From NCBI GenBank assembly GCA_902614915.1, contig CACMMX010000001.1:1-64000 (forward strand): a DNA stretch of 64,000 nt. The letters are read 5' to 3'. The position numbers and the translations under genes were made by a program. How positions within the stretch are numbered: the first letter of the stretch is position 1; each line of letters starts with the position of its first letter. Shown piece by piece: positions 49,803 to 59,511 of this stretch. The stretch is from an uncultured Cryomorphaceae bacterium. GTDB taxonomy: Bacteria > Bacteroidota > Bacteroidia > Flavobacteriales > Schleiferiaceae. A model generated the notes under the pieces. It was not told where the DNA came from and did no database searches. It saw nothing but the letters and a program-made list of their open reading frames with translations.

Positions 49803-52403
49803 ATGCCTACCTCGAAAGAAATACGCCGGACTTTCTTACAGTACTTCGAATCAAAAGGACACGATATTGTACCTTCAGCACCAGTGGTCAATAAGGATGA
49901 CCCTACACTCATGTTTATTAATGCGGGTATGAACCCATTCAAGGACCTTTTTCTAGGAAACGCAATCCCAAAGAATGCTAGAATCGCAGATACTCAGAAA
50001 TGTTTGAGGGTAAGTGGAAAGCACAACGATTTAGATGAAGTTGGCCACGATACTTATCATCATACCCTTTTCGAAATGCTTGGAAATTGGTCCATTGGCG
50101 ATTATTTTAAAGCAGATGCGATTGGCTGGGCATGGGATTTATTGACTAACGTTTATGGTTTGGATAAGGAACGATTATACGTTACCGTTTTTGAGGGAGA
50201 TACAAAAGACGGCCTTCCGAGAGATGACGAGGCGGCTGAGTTGTGGGGCAAATTTGTGCCAAAGCATCGTATTCTCAATGGATCAAAAGCAGATAATTTC
50301 TGGGAAATGGGAGAAGTTGGACCTTGTGGCCCATGTTCGGAGATTCATATTGACCTAAGAGGTGAGGGTGAGAGGAAAAAAATAAGTGGCGCATCTTTGG
50401 TAAATCAAGACCATCCTCAAGTTGTAGAAATATGGAATTTGGTCTTTATGCAATTTAATCGTCGCGCTAATGGTGATTTGGAGAACTTGCCAGCCCAACA
50501 TATCGATACTGGAATGGGCTTTGAGCGTCTTTGTATGGCATTGCAAGACAAGCAATCAAATTACGATACGGATGTATTTACACCTTTAATTTCTAAAATT
50601 TCCAAAATTTCTGGATTTGAATACGGCTCCTCTGAAGAAACGGATATTGCCCATCGAGTGATAGTGGACCATCTTAGGGCAGTAGCTTTTTCCATTGCTG
50701 ACGGGCAGCTTCCTTCAAGCTCTGGTGCAGGCTATGTCATTCGCCGTATTTTAAGACGCGCCGTTCGTTATGGATATTCGTATTTGAACCTAAAATCTCC
50801 TTTCATCTACCAATTAGTAGCAACCTTGGAAGAAGAGATGGGCGAATTTTTCCCAGAAATCAGTGCGCAACAAGCTCTTGTAGAAAAGGTCATTGAAGAA
50901 GAAGAACAAAGTTTCTTAAAAACCTTGGCACAAGGCTTGGCTAAGCTGGAAGAATTTTTAGCAGCCGAAGTTAAAGTCTTAGACGGCAAACGAGCTTTTG
51001 AGTTATACGATACGTACGGTTTTCCAATCGATCTCACTGCACTAATTATGCGAGAGAACAACCGCGAAGTGGATATGGATAGCTTTACAACAGAGATGTC
51101 TAACCAAAAGGAGCGCTCTCGTGTCGCAACAAAACTTAGTACTCAAGATTGGATAGAGTTGGAAGAGTATGATAAAGAAGAATTTGTAGGCTACGACTAT
51201 GTAGAGGCAGAAGTTCGTATAATAAAATACCGTAAAGTGAGCACTAAGAAAAAGGACTTCTACCAATTGGTGTTTTCCATGACTCCTTTTTATCCTGAAG
51301 GTGGAGGTCAGGTGGGTGATACAGGTACTCTTGTTCAAAATCATCAAATCATAACCGTCACGGATACGAAGAAAGAGAACGGGGTGGTTGTTCATTTTAC
51401 CGATGACCTACCAAAAGATTTAGGGGGTATATGGCAGGCTAAAATAAATGTCAATAATCGGAGTGCAACGGCAAAAAACCACAGTGCAACTCACTTGCTG
51501 CATGAAGTGCTTCGAGAAGTGTTAGGTAATCATGTGGAGCAAAAGGGATCTTTGGTTCGTCCAAATGATCTCCGTTTTGATTTTTCTCACTATCAAAAAG
51601 TCAATCAAGATCAATTGGATCAAATAGAGACAATTGTGAATGAAAGAATTCAAGCAAATTACCCGCTTGATGAATACCGTAATATACCAATTTCGGAGGC
51701 AAAGAATATGGGTGCGATGGCTTTATTCGGTGAAAAATATGGTGATACGGTTAGGGCAATTAAGTTTGGTTCATCAATAGAGCTTTGCGGGGGAATTCAC
51801 GTTGATGCTACAGGCTCAATTGGCTTATTTAAATTTATCTCTGAAGGTGCAGTAGCTGCAGGAATACGCAGAGTCGAAGCAGTAACTGGCAAAGCAGCCG
51901 TAGCCTATGTAAACGCAGAACTTCAAAAACTTCGTACTGCAGCGGAAGTGCTGAAGAATCCGCAAGATTTTCCGGCTGCCGTGCAGCTGCTAAAGAATAA
52001 AGAGACAATAGCACAGAAAGAAATTGAATTGCTACGTAAAGAAATAGCATTGAATGTAGTTCGTGACTTGGAAAATGATGCTATTGAATATAAGGGTAGT
52101 CGGGTTATCGTAGCGCGAACAACCCTAAATCCTGGAAGTACGAAAGACATAGTATTTAAGCTAAAATCTTCACCAAATACCCTTGTAATTATTGGAAATG
52201 TTTCAGAAGCAAAAGTAACTGTCAGCATTGGTGTGAGTGATGATTTGGTTGCCAAAGGATGGCATGCAGGTAATGCGGTTAATGCCCTCGCCAAACATAT
52301 TCAAGGAGGAGGAGGAGGACAACCTGCTTTTGCAACTGCTGGCGGGAAAAATCCAGAGGGAATCGATAAAGTATTAGCCGATTGGCCGAACCATTTTGTT
52401 TAA
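49803..52403 (+). CDS. alaS: Alanine--tRNA ligase
   Basis: TSKEIRRTFLQYFESKGHDIVPSAP, MFINAGMNPFKD, editing-domain HSATHLLHEVLR, GGGGGQPAFATAGG; start corrected to 49803. Confidence 0.98.
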   Translation: MPTSKEIRRTFLQYFESKGHDIVPSAPVVNKDDPTLMFINAGMNPFKDLFLGNAIPKNARIADTQKCLRVSGKHNDLDEVGHDTYHHTLFEMLGNWSIGDYFKADAIGWAWDLLTNVYGLDKERLYVTVFEGDTKDGLPRDDEAAELWGKFVPKHRILNGSKADNFWEMGEVGPCGPCSEIHIDLRGEGERKKISGASLVNQDHPQVVEIWNLVFMQFNRRANGDLENLPAQHIDTGMGFERLCMALQDKQSNYDTDVFTPLISKISKISGFEYGSSEETDIAHRVIVDHLRAVAFSIADGQLPSSSGAGYVIRRILRRAVRYGYSYLNLKSPFIYQLVATLEEEMGEFFPEISAQQALVEKVIEEEEQSFLKTLAQGLAKLEEFLAAEVKVLDGKRAFELYDTYGFPIDLTALIMRENNREVDMDSFTTEMSNQKERSRVATKLSTQDWIELEEYDKEEFVGYDYVEAEVRIIKYRKVSTKKKDFYQLVFSMTPFYPEGGGQVGDTGTLVQNHQIITVTDTKKENGVVVHFTDDLPKDLGGIWQAKINVNNRSATAKNHSATHLLHEVLREVLGNHVEQKGSLVRPNDLRFDFSHYQKVNQDQLDQIETIVNERIQANYPLDEYRNIPISEAKNMGAMALFGEKYGDTVRAIKFGSSIELCGGIHVDATGSIGLFKFISEGAVAAGIRRVEAVTGKAAVAYVNAELQKLRTAAEVLKNPQDFPAAVQLLKNKETIAQKEIELLRKEIALNVVRDLENDAIEYKGSRVIVARTTLNPGSTKDIVFKLKSSPNTLVIIGNVSEAKVTVSIGVSDDLVAKGWHAGNAVNALAKHIQGGGGGQPAFATAGGKNPEGIDKVLADWPNHFV

Positions 52404-53203
52404 TGAATAAGTTGATAATTATTTTCACGTTTGGACTAAGCGTTTATGCTTACGGTCAGAAAGAGAACACTATTGAATATTTCACCGATAGTGATATTAG
52501 CGATACACGTTTTTCAATAGCAGGAATTTATGCGCCATCATTTTCATCAAGGCGACTTGCATTGTATGAACCGCAGATAGACGGTAATGAAATTTATACA
52601 TTAAATAGTAATGTTGCTTCTGGCGTTTTAAGTCATCGATACGGAATCATCTCTTATTATGAGTTAACAGCCATTTTTCATCTGGGAATTGGATTTGTTA
52701 CCGATCAAGGTGGATTTATAACGAATGGCTTCGAGGTTTTCAATCAAAACGCGGCGGTTCAACCAAGCTCCATTGGATCTTACGCCGCTAGAACTGATAT
52801 ATATGCCATAAATATTCCACTTCAAATGATATTTCATACGCAGATGACAGAGTCTTGGGCATTACAGGTAATCCCATCCTACGACTTGATTTTTTATCAG
52901 AAGATTTATCGTAATTGGATAGGAGAAGATGCGCCTATTCAAGGAGTTGACTTTCAGGATGACGATGTTGCAGGTGTATTGGGAACCATGTATCAACGTG
53001 GGTCTACAACAAAATATCATAAAGGAACTAACGGTACAATAGGTTTTGCATTAGGTAATGAGTTTACCATTATAGATAACCTAGTCTTTATTGCGCGAGG
53101 TGAGTTCCGATTAGCGGCACTACCGATAAATAAGCTTGACGTTGGTCTCAGTGAAGTCCCTTACAGCATAGGTGGCGCTTTTGGCTTCCGATATTATTTA
53201 TAA
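52403..53203 (+). CDS. Hypothetical secreted/outer-membrane protein
   Basis: Signal peptide MNKLIIIFTFGLSVYAYGQ; TAATG overlap with alaS stop; C-terminal FGFRYYL. Confidence 0.75.
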   Translation: MNKLIIIFTFGLSVYAYGQKENTIEYFTDSDISDTRFSIAGIYAPSFSSRRLALYEPQIDGNEIYTLNSNVASGVLSHRYGIISYYELTAIFHLGIGFVTDQGGFITNGFEVFNQNAAVQPSSIGSYAARTDIYAINIPLQMIFHTQMTESWALQVIPSYDLIFYQKIYRNWIGEDAPIQGVDFQDDDVAGVLGTMYQRGSTTKYHKGTNGTIGFALGNEFTIIDNLVFIARGEFRLAALPINKLDVGLSEVPYSIGGAFGFRYYL

Positions 53204-53257
53204 ATATTCTTTTATCACAAAACCAGGTTTGGGCCTTTTTTTTTAGGATTGAAAATT

Positions 53258-53833
53258 TTATTCCCCTTTTGCGCTATCCACCGCTCCTTCAAGAGGTGTT
53301 TCACGATTTTTGTTGAGCATCTTTACCATTCGTTCGGTTATGTCGAAATCTGTATTGGCATAAATAATTTGTCCGCCTTCTTCATAGAGGAGAATGAAAT
53401 CGAGGTTGAGCTCGTCTTTTAGTACAGCGATGGCTTTATCCATGTCCTCACGCATCATTTTGGTGAGGTCCTGCTGTTTCTTTATGAGTTGGGTTTGTGC
53501 TGCTTGCTCTACTTCTAAGTATTGCTGTTGAACGCGCATTAGGTCTGCCTCGTTTGCTTCACGCTGACGTGCACTCATTTTAGGCGCTTCTTGTTGGTAA
53601 AGGGCGATGTTCTCTTGCATTGTTTGTTGACGACGCTGTAAGTCCTTAAGGAGTATTTTTTCTTCTTCAATTAGCTCTTGGGCCAATTCTTCAAAGTAAT
53701 GATACTGACTCTGTAAAGAATCGATACGAACGTAAGCAAGGCGCATGCCGCTTGCAGTATTTTCTACCGTAGTCGGCTGGGAGCAAGCAGCCATAATAGA
53801 GAGGCCTAGAGCAGCTAAAAAAAACTTTTTCAT
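53258..53833 (-). CDS. OmpH/Skp-like periplasmic chaperone lipoprotein
   Basis: Lipobox MAAC; LAYVRIDSLQSQYHYFEELAQELIEEE coiled coil; LDFILLYEEGGQIIYANTDFDITERMVKMLN. Confidence 0.88.
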   Translation of the reverse strand: MKKFFLAALGLSIMAACSQPTTVENTASGMRLAYVRIDSLQSQYHYFEELAQELIEEEKILLKDLQRRQQTMQENIALYQQEAPKMSARQREANEADLMRVQQQYLEVEQAAQTQLIKKQQDLTKMMREDMDKAIAVLKDELNLDFILLYEEGGQIIYANTDFDITERMVKMLNKNRETPLEGAVDSAKGE

Positions 53834-55830
53834 TTAAATCCTAATTTGTTTAGAACGTCTTCATCAACGAGATTCGGTACGGTCACCCTTAAATTAGATC
53901 TTAATTTCATCTCGCGCTCGATAGCGAATATAGCTTCTTTATTTCTTGCCCACGACCTTCTAGCGATTCCATTGTTGACATCATAAAGGAGCATGTTTTC
54001 TAATTTGTACTCTGCCGCATCAGAACCATCAAGCAGCATTCCGAAACCGCCGTTGATTACTTCACCCCACCCGACGCCTCCGCCGTTATGAATACTAACC
54101 CAAGTAGCTCCTCGGAAACTATCACCAATAACATTTTGAATGGCCATATCCGCAGTAAAGCTGGAGCCATCATATATGTTGGATGTTTCTCGGTAAGGAC
54201 TATCAGTCCCACTTACGTCATGGTGGTCTCGTCCTAAGATTATAGGGCCTATCTTACCTGCGGCTATGGCTTTATTAAAAGCACGAGCAATTTCAATACG
54301 ACCTTCGCTATCGGCATACAGAATACGAGCGTGTGAGCCGACGACTAATTTATTTTTCTTGGCGCCCTTAATCCAACGAATATTATCAGCCATCTGTTGG
54401 CGTATTTCTTTTGGTGCCTCGTTCATTAACCTTTCTAAAACATCCCTGGCAATCGCATCTGTTTTATCTAAATCAGCGATATCGTCACTAGCACATACCC
54501 ATCGGAATGGACCAAAACCGTAGTCGAAGCACATAGGCCCCATGATATCTTGAACATAAGACGGATAGCGGAATTGCTCACCATCTTCGGCCATGATTTC
54601 TGCACCGGCACGTGAGCTTTCAAGTAAAAACGCATTTCCGTAATCAAAGAAATACATACCTTTTTCCACTAAGGTATTGACTGCCTTAACGTGCCTTTTC
54701 AAGGTTTGCTGAATACGTGTTTTAAAATCCTCTGGGTTATGAGCCATCATTTTGTTAGACTCTTCGTAGCTCAAGCCTAAAGGATAATAGCCACCTGCCC
54801 AAGGGTTATGCAGAGACGTTTGATCCGAGCCTAAGTCAACGTTGATATTACGCTCAACCATACGCTCCCATAAATCCACAATATTGCCGATGTATGCGAT
54901 GCTCCTTGCTAATTTTTGTGCTTGAAATTCTAGAGCAAGGTCAATAGCCCTATCTACACTGGAGGTGATTTCGTCTACCCATCCTTGTTCGTAACGCTTA
55001 TAGGCTGCTTTTGGGTTAATCTCTGCTGTAATGCTAACTACCCCGGCAATATTCCCTGCTTTAGGCTGCGCACCTGACATACCTCCTAAACCTGCGGTGA
55101 CGAATAATTTCCCCTCTGGTTTACCACTAGATTTCATTCGTGCTGCATTCAATACTGTTATAGTAGTTCCGTGAACGATACCCTGTGGGCCAATATACAT
55201 GTAGGAACCTGCAGTCATCTGACCATATTGGGTGACACCTAAAGCGTTGAATTTTTCCCAATCGTCCGGACTACTATAATTAGGAATCATCATTCCGTTC
55301 GTCACAACCACGCGCGGTGCGTCTTTAGTAGAAGGGAATAAACCCATAGGATGACCGCTGTACATATGCAAAGTCTGTTCCTCAGTCATCTCGCTGAGGT
55401 ATTTCATTGTTACGAGGTATTGAGCCCAGTTCTGAAATACAGCACCATTCCCACCGTAGGTAATAAGCTCCTCAGGATGTTGCGCTACCGCCGGGTCTAG
55501 ATTATTTTGTATCATTAACATAATAGCAGCCGCCTGAGGTGTTTTACAAGGATATTTGTCAATTCCGCGCGCGTACATTGGGTAAGAAGGCTTGAACCGA
55601 TACATGTAAATACGTCCATAGTCTTTTAGTTCTGTCAAAAACTCAAAAGCTAATTCCTTATGCCAATCCTTTGGAAAATAACGAAGCGCATTTTCTAATG
55701 CTAATCGCTTTTCTTTTTCTGTCAAAATATCCTTGCGTTTTGGCGCTCGATTTACTTCTTTACTTATTCTTCTCTTTGGCGGCAATATTGCAGGAATACC
55801 TGCGGCAATCATTTCTTGAAAAGTAGTCAT
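53830..55830 (-). CDS. hutU: Urocanate hydratase
   Basis: MYSGHPMGLFPSTKDAPRVVVTNGMMIPNY, TAGSYMYIGPQGIVHGT, GGMSGAQPKAG, RDHHDVSGTDSPYRETSNI. Confidence 0.96.
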   Translation of the reverse strand: MTTFQEMIAAGIPAILPPKRRISKEVNRAPKRKDILTEKEKRLALENALRYFPKDWHKELAFEFLTELKDYGRIYMYRFKPSYPMYARGIDKYPCKTPQAAAIMLMIQNNLDPAVAQHPEELITYGGNGAVFQNWAQYLVTMKYLSEMTEEQTLHMYSGHPMGLFPSTKDAPRVVVTNGMMIPNYSSPDDWEKFNALGVTQYGQMTAGSYMYIGPQGIVHGTTITVLNAARMKSSGKPEGKLFVTAGLGGMSGAQPKAGNIAGVVSITAEINPKAAYKRYEQGWVDEITSSVDRAIDLALEFQAQKLARSIAYIGNIVDLWERMVERNINVDLGSDQTSLHNPWAGGYYPLGLSYEESNKMMAHNPEDFKTRIQQTLKRHVKAVNTLVEKGMYFFDYGNAFLLESSRAGAEIMAEDGEQFRYPSYVQDIMGPMCFDYGFGPFRWVCASDDIADLDKTDAIARDVLERLMNEAPKEIRQQMADNIRWIKGAKKNKLVVGSHARILYADSEGRIEIARAFNKAIAAGKIGPIILGRDHHDVSGTDSPYRETSNIYDGSSFTADMAIQNVIGDSFRGATWVSIHNGGGVGWGEVINGGFGMLLDGSDAAEYKLENMLLYDVNNGIARRSWARNKEAIFAIEREMKLRSNLRVTVPNLVDEDVLNKLGFK

Positions 55831-55831
55831 G

Positions 55832-55996
55832 TTATTTTTTATTTACTCTGTGAGTTCTTTTGTCGTAACCATAAGGACAATGTTTACATCCATTTTGACA
55901 GCAATAGCCACGCTTTATATGGTACTTTTCAGTAAACACGATATACCCTTGTTCTGTTTTATAAAAATCCTCCGGGTCCAATTCCTTTTTAAACAT
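55832..55996 (-). CDS. 54-aa DUF5522-like Cys-rich small protein: MFKKELDPEDFYKTEQGYIVFTEKYHIKRGYCCQNGCKHCPYGYDKRTHRVNKK
   Basis: Own translation (below ORF-track cutoff); YIVFTEKYHIKRGYCCQNGCKHCPYGY matches the DUF5522 pattern; stop lies 1 nt before the hutU start. Confidence 0.85.
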   Translation of the reverse strand: MFKKELDPEDFYKTEQGYIVFTEKYHIKRGYCCQNGCKHCPYGYDKRTHRVNKK

Positions 55997-56052
55997 CGTA
56001 ATCTGCAGCATTTGGGTCTGCTCAAATTTACATCACTGTACCTTTGTACACT

Positions 56053-56883
56053 ATGAAATCAGATCAATTTCCTTTTATGCTGCCCTCACCACTAGAAAAG
56101 TTAAACTTCGAGGGTTGCGATTTATGGATTAAACGCGACGATCTTATCCACCCCGTCGTCTCTGGTAACAAGTGGCGTAAACTCCAAGGTTTTTTTCAAA
56201 TGCTAGGTACCAAAGAACCCATCACGACCTTTGGTGGCGCTTTTAGCAATCATTTACCTGCTGCAGCTTTTGCTGCCAAGTACTTTGGACACCCTATTAT
56301 GGGTGTGGTGCGTGGCGAAGAACTAGATGCTACGAGCAATGGCCTGCTCGCCTATTGTCATTCACAGGGAATGATCTTGGAATTCATTTCTCGTAGTGCG
56401 TACAGGTCTCTGCGAAAACAAGGTTGGATAGGCTACGAAGGAAGGTTACTTCCGGAAGGAGGCGCAGGATTGCATGCTCTTGAAGGCTGTGGTGAAATTT
56501 GGAAAGAATTGGTCCATGACCCCGATCATTTGGTTCTAGCTTCAGGTACAGGAACTACAGTTTTGGGCATTCTTGCTGCCATGCCATATCTCTGCAAAAC
56601 TCGCATTCACGTCATCAGTGCTGTCAAAGGCGCTCTTAAGGAACGAGCTAAAGTGGAGCAGCAGGCCTCACTAAAACAAATCGTCCTTCACTGGGAAGAT
56701 GAAGTTCATTTCGGTGGTTTTGGAAAATGGTCACCTGCTTTAATCGAGAACGCCGAGATGTTTGAGCAGGCCACAGGAATACCTTTGGAACCAAATTACA
56801 ATGCCAAGGTGTGGGCCTATTTGCAACGGACGAACTTAGAAGGAAAAGTGGTGTGGATTCACACCGGCGGGGTTCGTTTTTAA
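56053..56883 (+). CDS. 1-aminocyclopropane-1-carboxylate deaminase/D-cysteine desulfhydrase-like PLP enzyme
   Basis: LWIKRDDLIHPVVSGNKWRKL, TFGGAFSNHLPAAAFAA, ASGTGTTVLGI, WIHTGG. Confidence 0.9.
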   Translation: MKSDQFPFMLPSPLEKLNFEGCDLWIKRDDLIHPVVSGNKWRKLQGFFQMLGTKEPITTFGGAFSNHLPAAAFAAKYFGHPIMGVVRGEELDATSNGLLAYCHSQGMILEFISRSAYRSLRKQGWIGYEGRLLPEGGAGLHALEGCGEIWKELVHDPDHLVLASGTGTTVLGILAAMPYLCKTRIHVISAVKGALKERAKVEQQASLKQIVLHWEDEVHFGGFGKWSPALIENAEMFEQATGIPLEPNYNAKVWAYLQRTNLEGKVVWIHTGGVRF

Positions 56884-58223
56884 ACGATTGATTCGAATAG
56901 CCTTAGCACCTCTTTTTCTATCTCTTTGCTGTCCCAGCGGTCTTCAATATCATCAATTGCCAAGATTTGTTGCATGATGCGATCGTGACGCTCGCCCTCG
57001 GCTTTGGCTTCGTGGTAGGGGATGTTGGTGAACTTAACCAGGGTGTAAAGCGGCGTCCATTTGTCTGGATGATTAGTTTGAACTTTACGCTCTATTTTTT
57101 TACGCAATTGGAAATATGGATTGGCTACGAGGTCGCGCATTTCGATGAAGTTTCTTAAACTTAAGTCTACTAAAGCATTACCTGCCGGTACGCGTTTTTC
57201 TGTGTAGGTTTCTAGCACTTTTTCCATATTGGAATCACCGTGCTCATCGAGCAGCTCTAAGAACACATGAACATCCTCCAGTGATCCATTCATGCCTTCT
57301 CCATAGAAGGGAACCGTAGCATGTGCAGCATCGCCAATTAGCATGGTGTTGGTGCCCCAATGGTACGGATTGCAACGAATACAAGCCAGAGCAGAGGTTG
57401 GATTGCTTTCCCACTGTTCCTCTAGATTTGGAATAAGTGGAATAGCATCTTTGAAATACTTCTCGAAATATCTTATGCCGTCCTGACCTGTGCTCAGGTT
57501 GTCCAAGCCATATTCACCGTTAAACGGGGCGAATACCGTCCCGGTAAAACCGTTGTCTTTATTGGCTAATCCCATCAGCATGAATTCGCGGCGCGGCCAA
57601 ATGTGTAGGGCATCAATATTGAGTTGAGGTTTGCCATCTTTTCTAGGAGGAATGTGAACTTCCTTGTATCCACTGTCGATAAAATCTTGACTGTAGTTGA
57701 AACGCGGTTGCTTCATTAACGCGCCCCTTACGGAAGAACCTGTTCCGTCACCACCAACAATCAAATCCGCTGAATATGCATTGTGTTGTTCGCCTTGTTT
57801 CATGAAAACTGTCCCGGTGTTGAAGTTTACGTATTCACAAAAGGCGTCAAAAGTGATGCTTACGTTCGGCAACGCCTCGGCCAATTCCACCAAAGTTTTA
57901 TTGAATTCACCACGGCTGATACTGTGGATGGCTTTATTATTAATGCTATAAGCAAAGTAGCTTTCATTGCCTTCTAAATCGTGAATCTGACGGCCGTAAG
58001 CCGGTACCACAATCTTGCGAATTTCTTCTTCAATCCCGGCATAGGCTAGTGCCGTCCAACCCCTGTGACTCACCACAAGGTTGATAGAGCGTCCTGAATT
58101 ATATCTCATTTTCCGTGGATCCGTTCTCTTTTCAAATACCTGCACATTATATCCTTTTTTACCCATGGCATAAGCCATATACGACCCTGCCAAACCGGCA
58201 CCAACTATGATTACTTTTTTCAT
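56880..58223 (-). CDS. kmo: Kynurenine 3-monooxygenase (FAD-dependent)
   Basis: VIIVGAGLAGSYMAYAMGKKGYNVQVFEKRTDPRK, SINLVVSHRG, MLIGDAAHATVPFYGEGMNGSLEDV; adjacent kynU. Confidence 0.95.
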   Translation of the reverse strand: MKKVIIVGAGLAGSYMAYAMGKKGYNVQVFEKRTDPRKMRYNSGRSINLVVSHRGWTALAYAGIEEEIRKIVVPAYGRQIHDLEGNESYFAYSINNKAIHSISRGEFNKTLVELAEALPNVSITFDAFCEYVNFNTGTVFMKQGEQHNAYSADLIVGGDGTGSSVRGALMKQPRFNYSQDFIDSGYKEVHIPPRKDGKPQLNIDALHIWPRREFMLMGLANKDNGFTGTVFAPFNGEYGLDNLSTGQDGIRYFEKYFKDAIPLIPNLEEQWESNPTSALACIRCNPYHWGTNTMLIGDAAHATVPFYGEGMNGSLEDVHVFLELLDEHGDSNMEKVLETYTEKRVPAGNALVDLSLRNFIEMRDLVANPYFQLRKKIERKVQTNHPDKWTPLYTLVKFTNIPYHEAKAEGERHDRIMQQILAIDDIEDRWDSKEIEKEVLRLFESIV

Positions 58224-59494
58224 GTTTGCTGTGCTTTAAGGTAGTTCAATAAGATTACACCAAAGGCCCTGATATCTTCAAAATTGTTGTAGAGCGGAAC
58301 CGGTGCCATACGAATAACATTAGGTTCGCGCCAATCGGCGATAACACCATGCTCCATAAGGTAGTCAAATAAGGGTTTTCCATAGCCGTGAACAAGCAAA
58401 GAAATTTGTGCCCCACGCTCATTGCGTGGAGTGATGATTTCAAAATTACTACCAGATTCTTCCGATACGTATTCCAGTACTTCCTGCAAATAGCCCGTTA
58501 GTTTTTTACTCTTTTCGAGTAATCTTCCTAACTCTGCCTTGTCGAATAAATCTAGGCTTGCCCGAAGCGGTGCCATTGCCATTACTGGTGCGTTAGACAA
58601 CTGCCAAGCTTCTGCGGTAGGAATAGGTTTGAAAGTCTTTGGCATTTCGAAACGCGTTTGTTTATCGTGCCCCCACCATCCTTCAAAACGAGGAATACCC
58701 GTCTTACCGTGGTGGCGTTCGTGCACAAAATAACCCGCTGTTGCGCCAGGACCGGAGTTGATGTATTTATAATGGCACCATGCGGCAAAATCCACGTTCC
58801 AATCGTGCAATTTGATTTTGATGTTGCCTGCACCATGAGCTAAATCCCAACCGACCATTATACCTCTATCTTGGGCAGAGGCGGTCAGATTTTTCATATC
58901 CATGACTTGGCCAGTATAGTAGTTTACCCCTCCAATCATCATCACGGCAATTTCTTCACCGTGATTATTAATAGCGGCTATAATGTCCTCCATGCGAATA
59001 TGGTGTTCGCCCTCTCGAGGACCAACTTCAACGAGGTGTTCCTTAGGGTCTAATCCGTGGTATCTTAGCTGAGATGCCAAAGCATATTGGTCTGATGGGA
59101 AGGCTTTGGCTTCACACAGTATTTTCGTACGTTTTCCTTCCGGTCGAAAGAAGCTTACCATCAAAAGATGGAGATTATTGGTCAGTGAACCCATCACTAC
59201 TACTTCCTCAGGCTTGGCGCCGACGAGTTTCGCTAGACTTTCCGAGAAGAATTCGTGGTACGGCATCCAAGGACGACGCGCATTTATATGTCCTTCTACA
59301 CCCATTTTTTTCCAATCCTCAAGCTCTTCACTCACGTATTTTTCAGCCAATTTTGGCATTAATCCCAGGCTGTTGCCCGTAAAATAGAGTGTTTGCTTAC
59401 CGTTAATCACAGGCAGGTGAAATTCTTGACGGAAGTGAGCCAATGAATCATTAGCGTCTAATTCCTGTGCATAATGCGGGTTAAGTATGTTCAT
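58220..59494 (-). CDS. kynU: Kynureninase
   Basis: LYFTGNSLGLMPKLAEKYV, VGWDLAHGAGNIKIKLHDWNVDFAAWCHYKYINSGPGATAGYFVHERH (PLP Lys); start corrected to MNILNPHY at 59494. Confidence 0.96.
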   Translation of the reverse strand: MNILNPHYAQELDANDSLAHFRQEFHLPVINGKQTLYFTGNSLGLMPKLAEKYVSEELEDWKKMGVEGHINARRPWMPYHEFFSESLAKLVGAKPEEVVVMGSLTNNLHLLMVSFFRPEGKRTKILCEAKAFPSDQYALASQLRYHGLDPKEHLVEVGPREGEHHIRMEDIIAAINNHGEEIAVMMIGGVNYYTGQVMDMKNLTASAQDRGIMVGWDLAHGAGNIKIKLHDWNVDFAAWCHYKYINSGPGATAGYFVHERHHGKTGIPRFEGWWGHDKQTRFEMPKTFKPIPTAEAWQLSNAPVMAMAPLRASLDLFDKAELGRLLEKSKKLTGYLQEVLEYVSEESGSNFEIITPRNERGAQISLLVHGYGKPLFDYLMEHGVIADWREPNVIRMAPVPLYNNFEDIRAFGVILLNYLKAQQT

Positions 59495-59511
59495 CGTTTT
59501 ATTATGGGTGC

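Noticed and set aside
51923-52294. Minus-strand 123-aa ORF inside alaS
   Set aside because: Antisense shadow of conserved alaS C-terminus.
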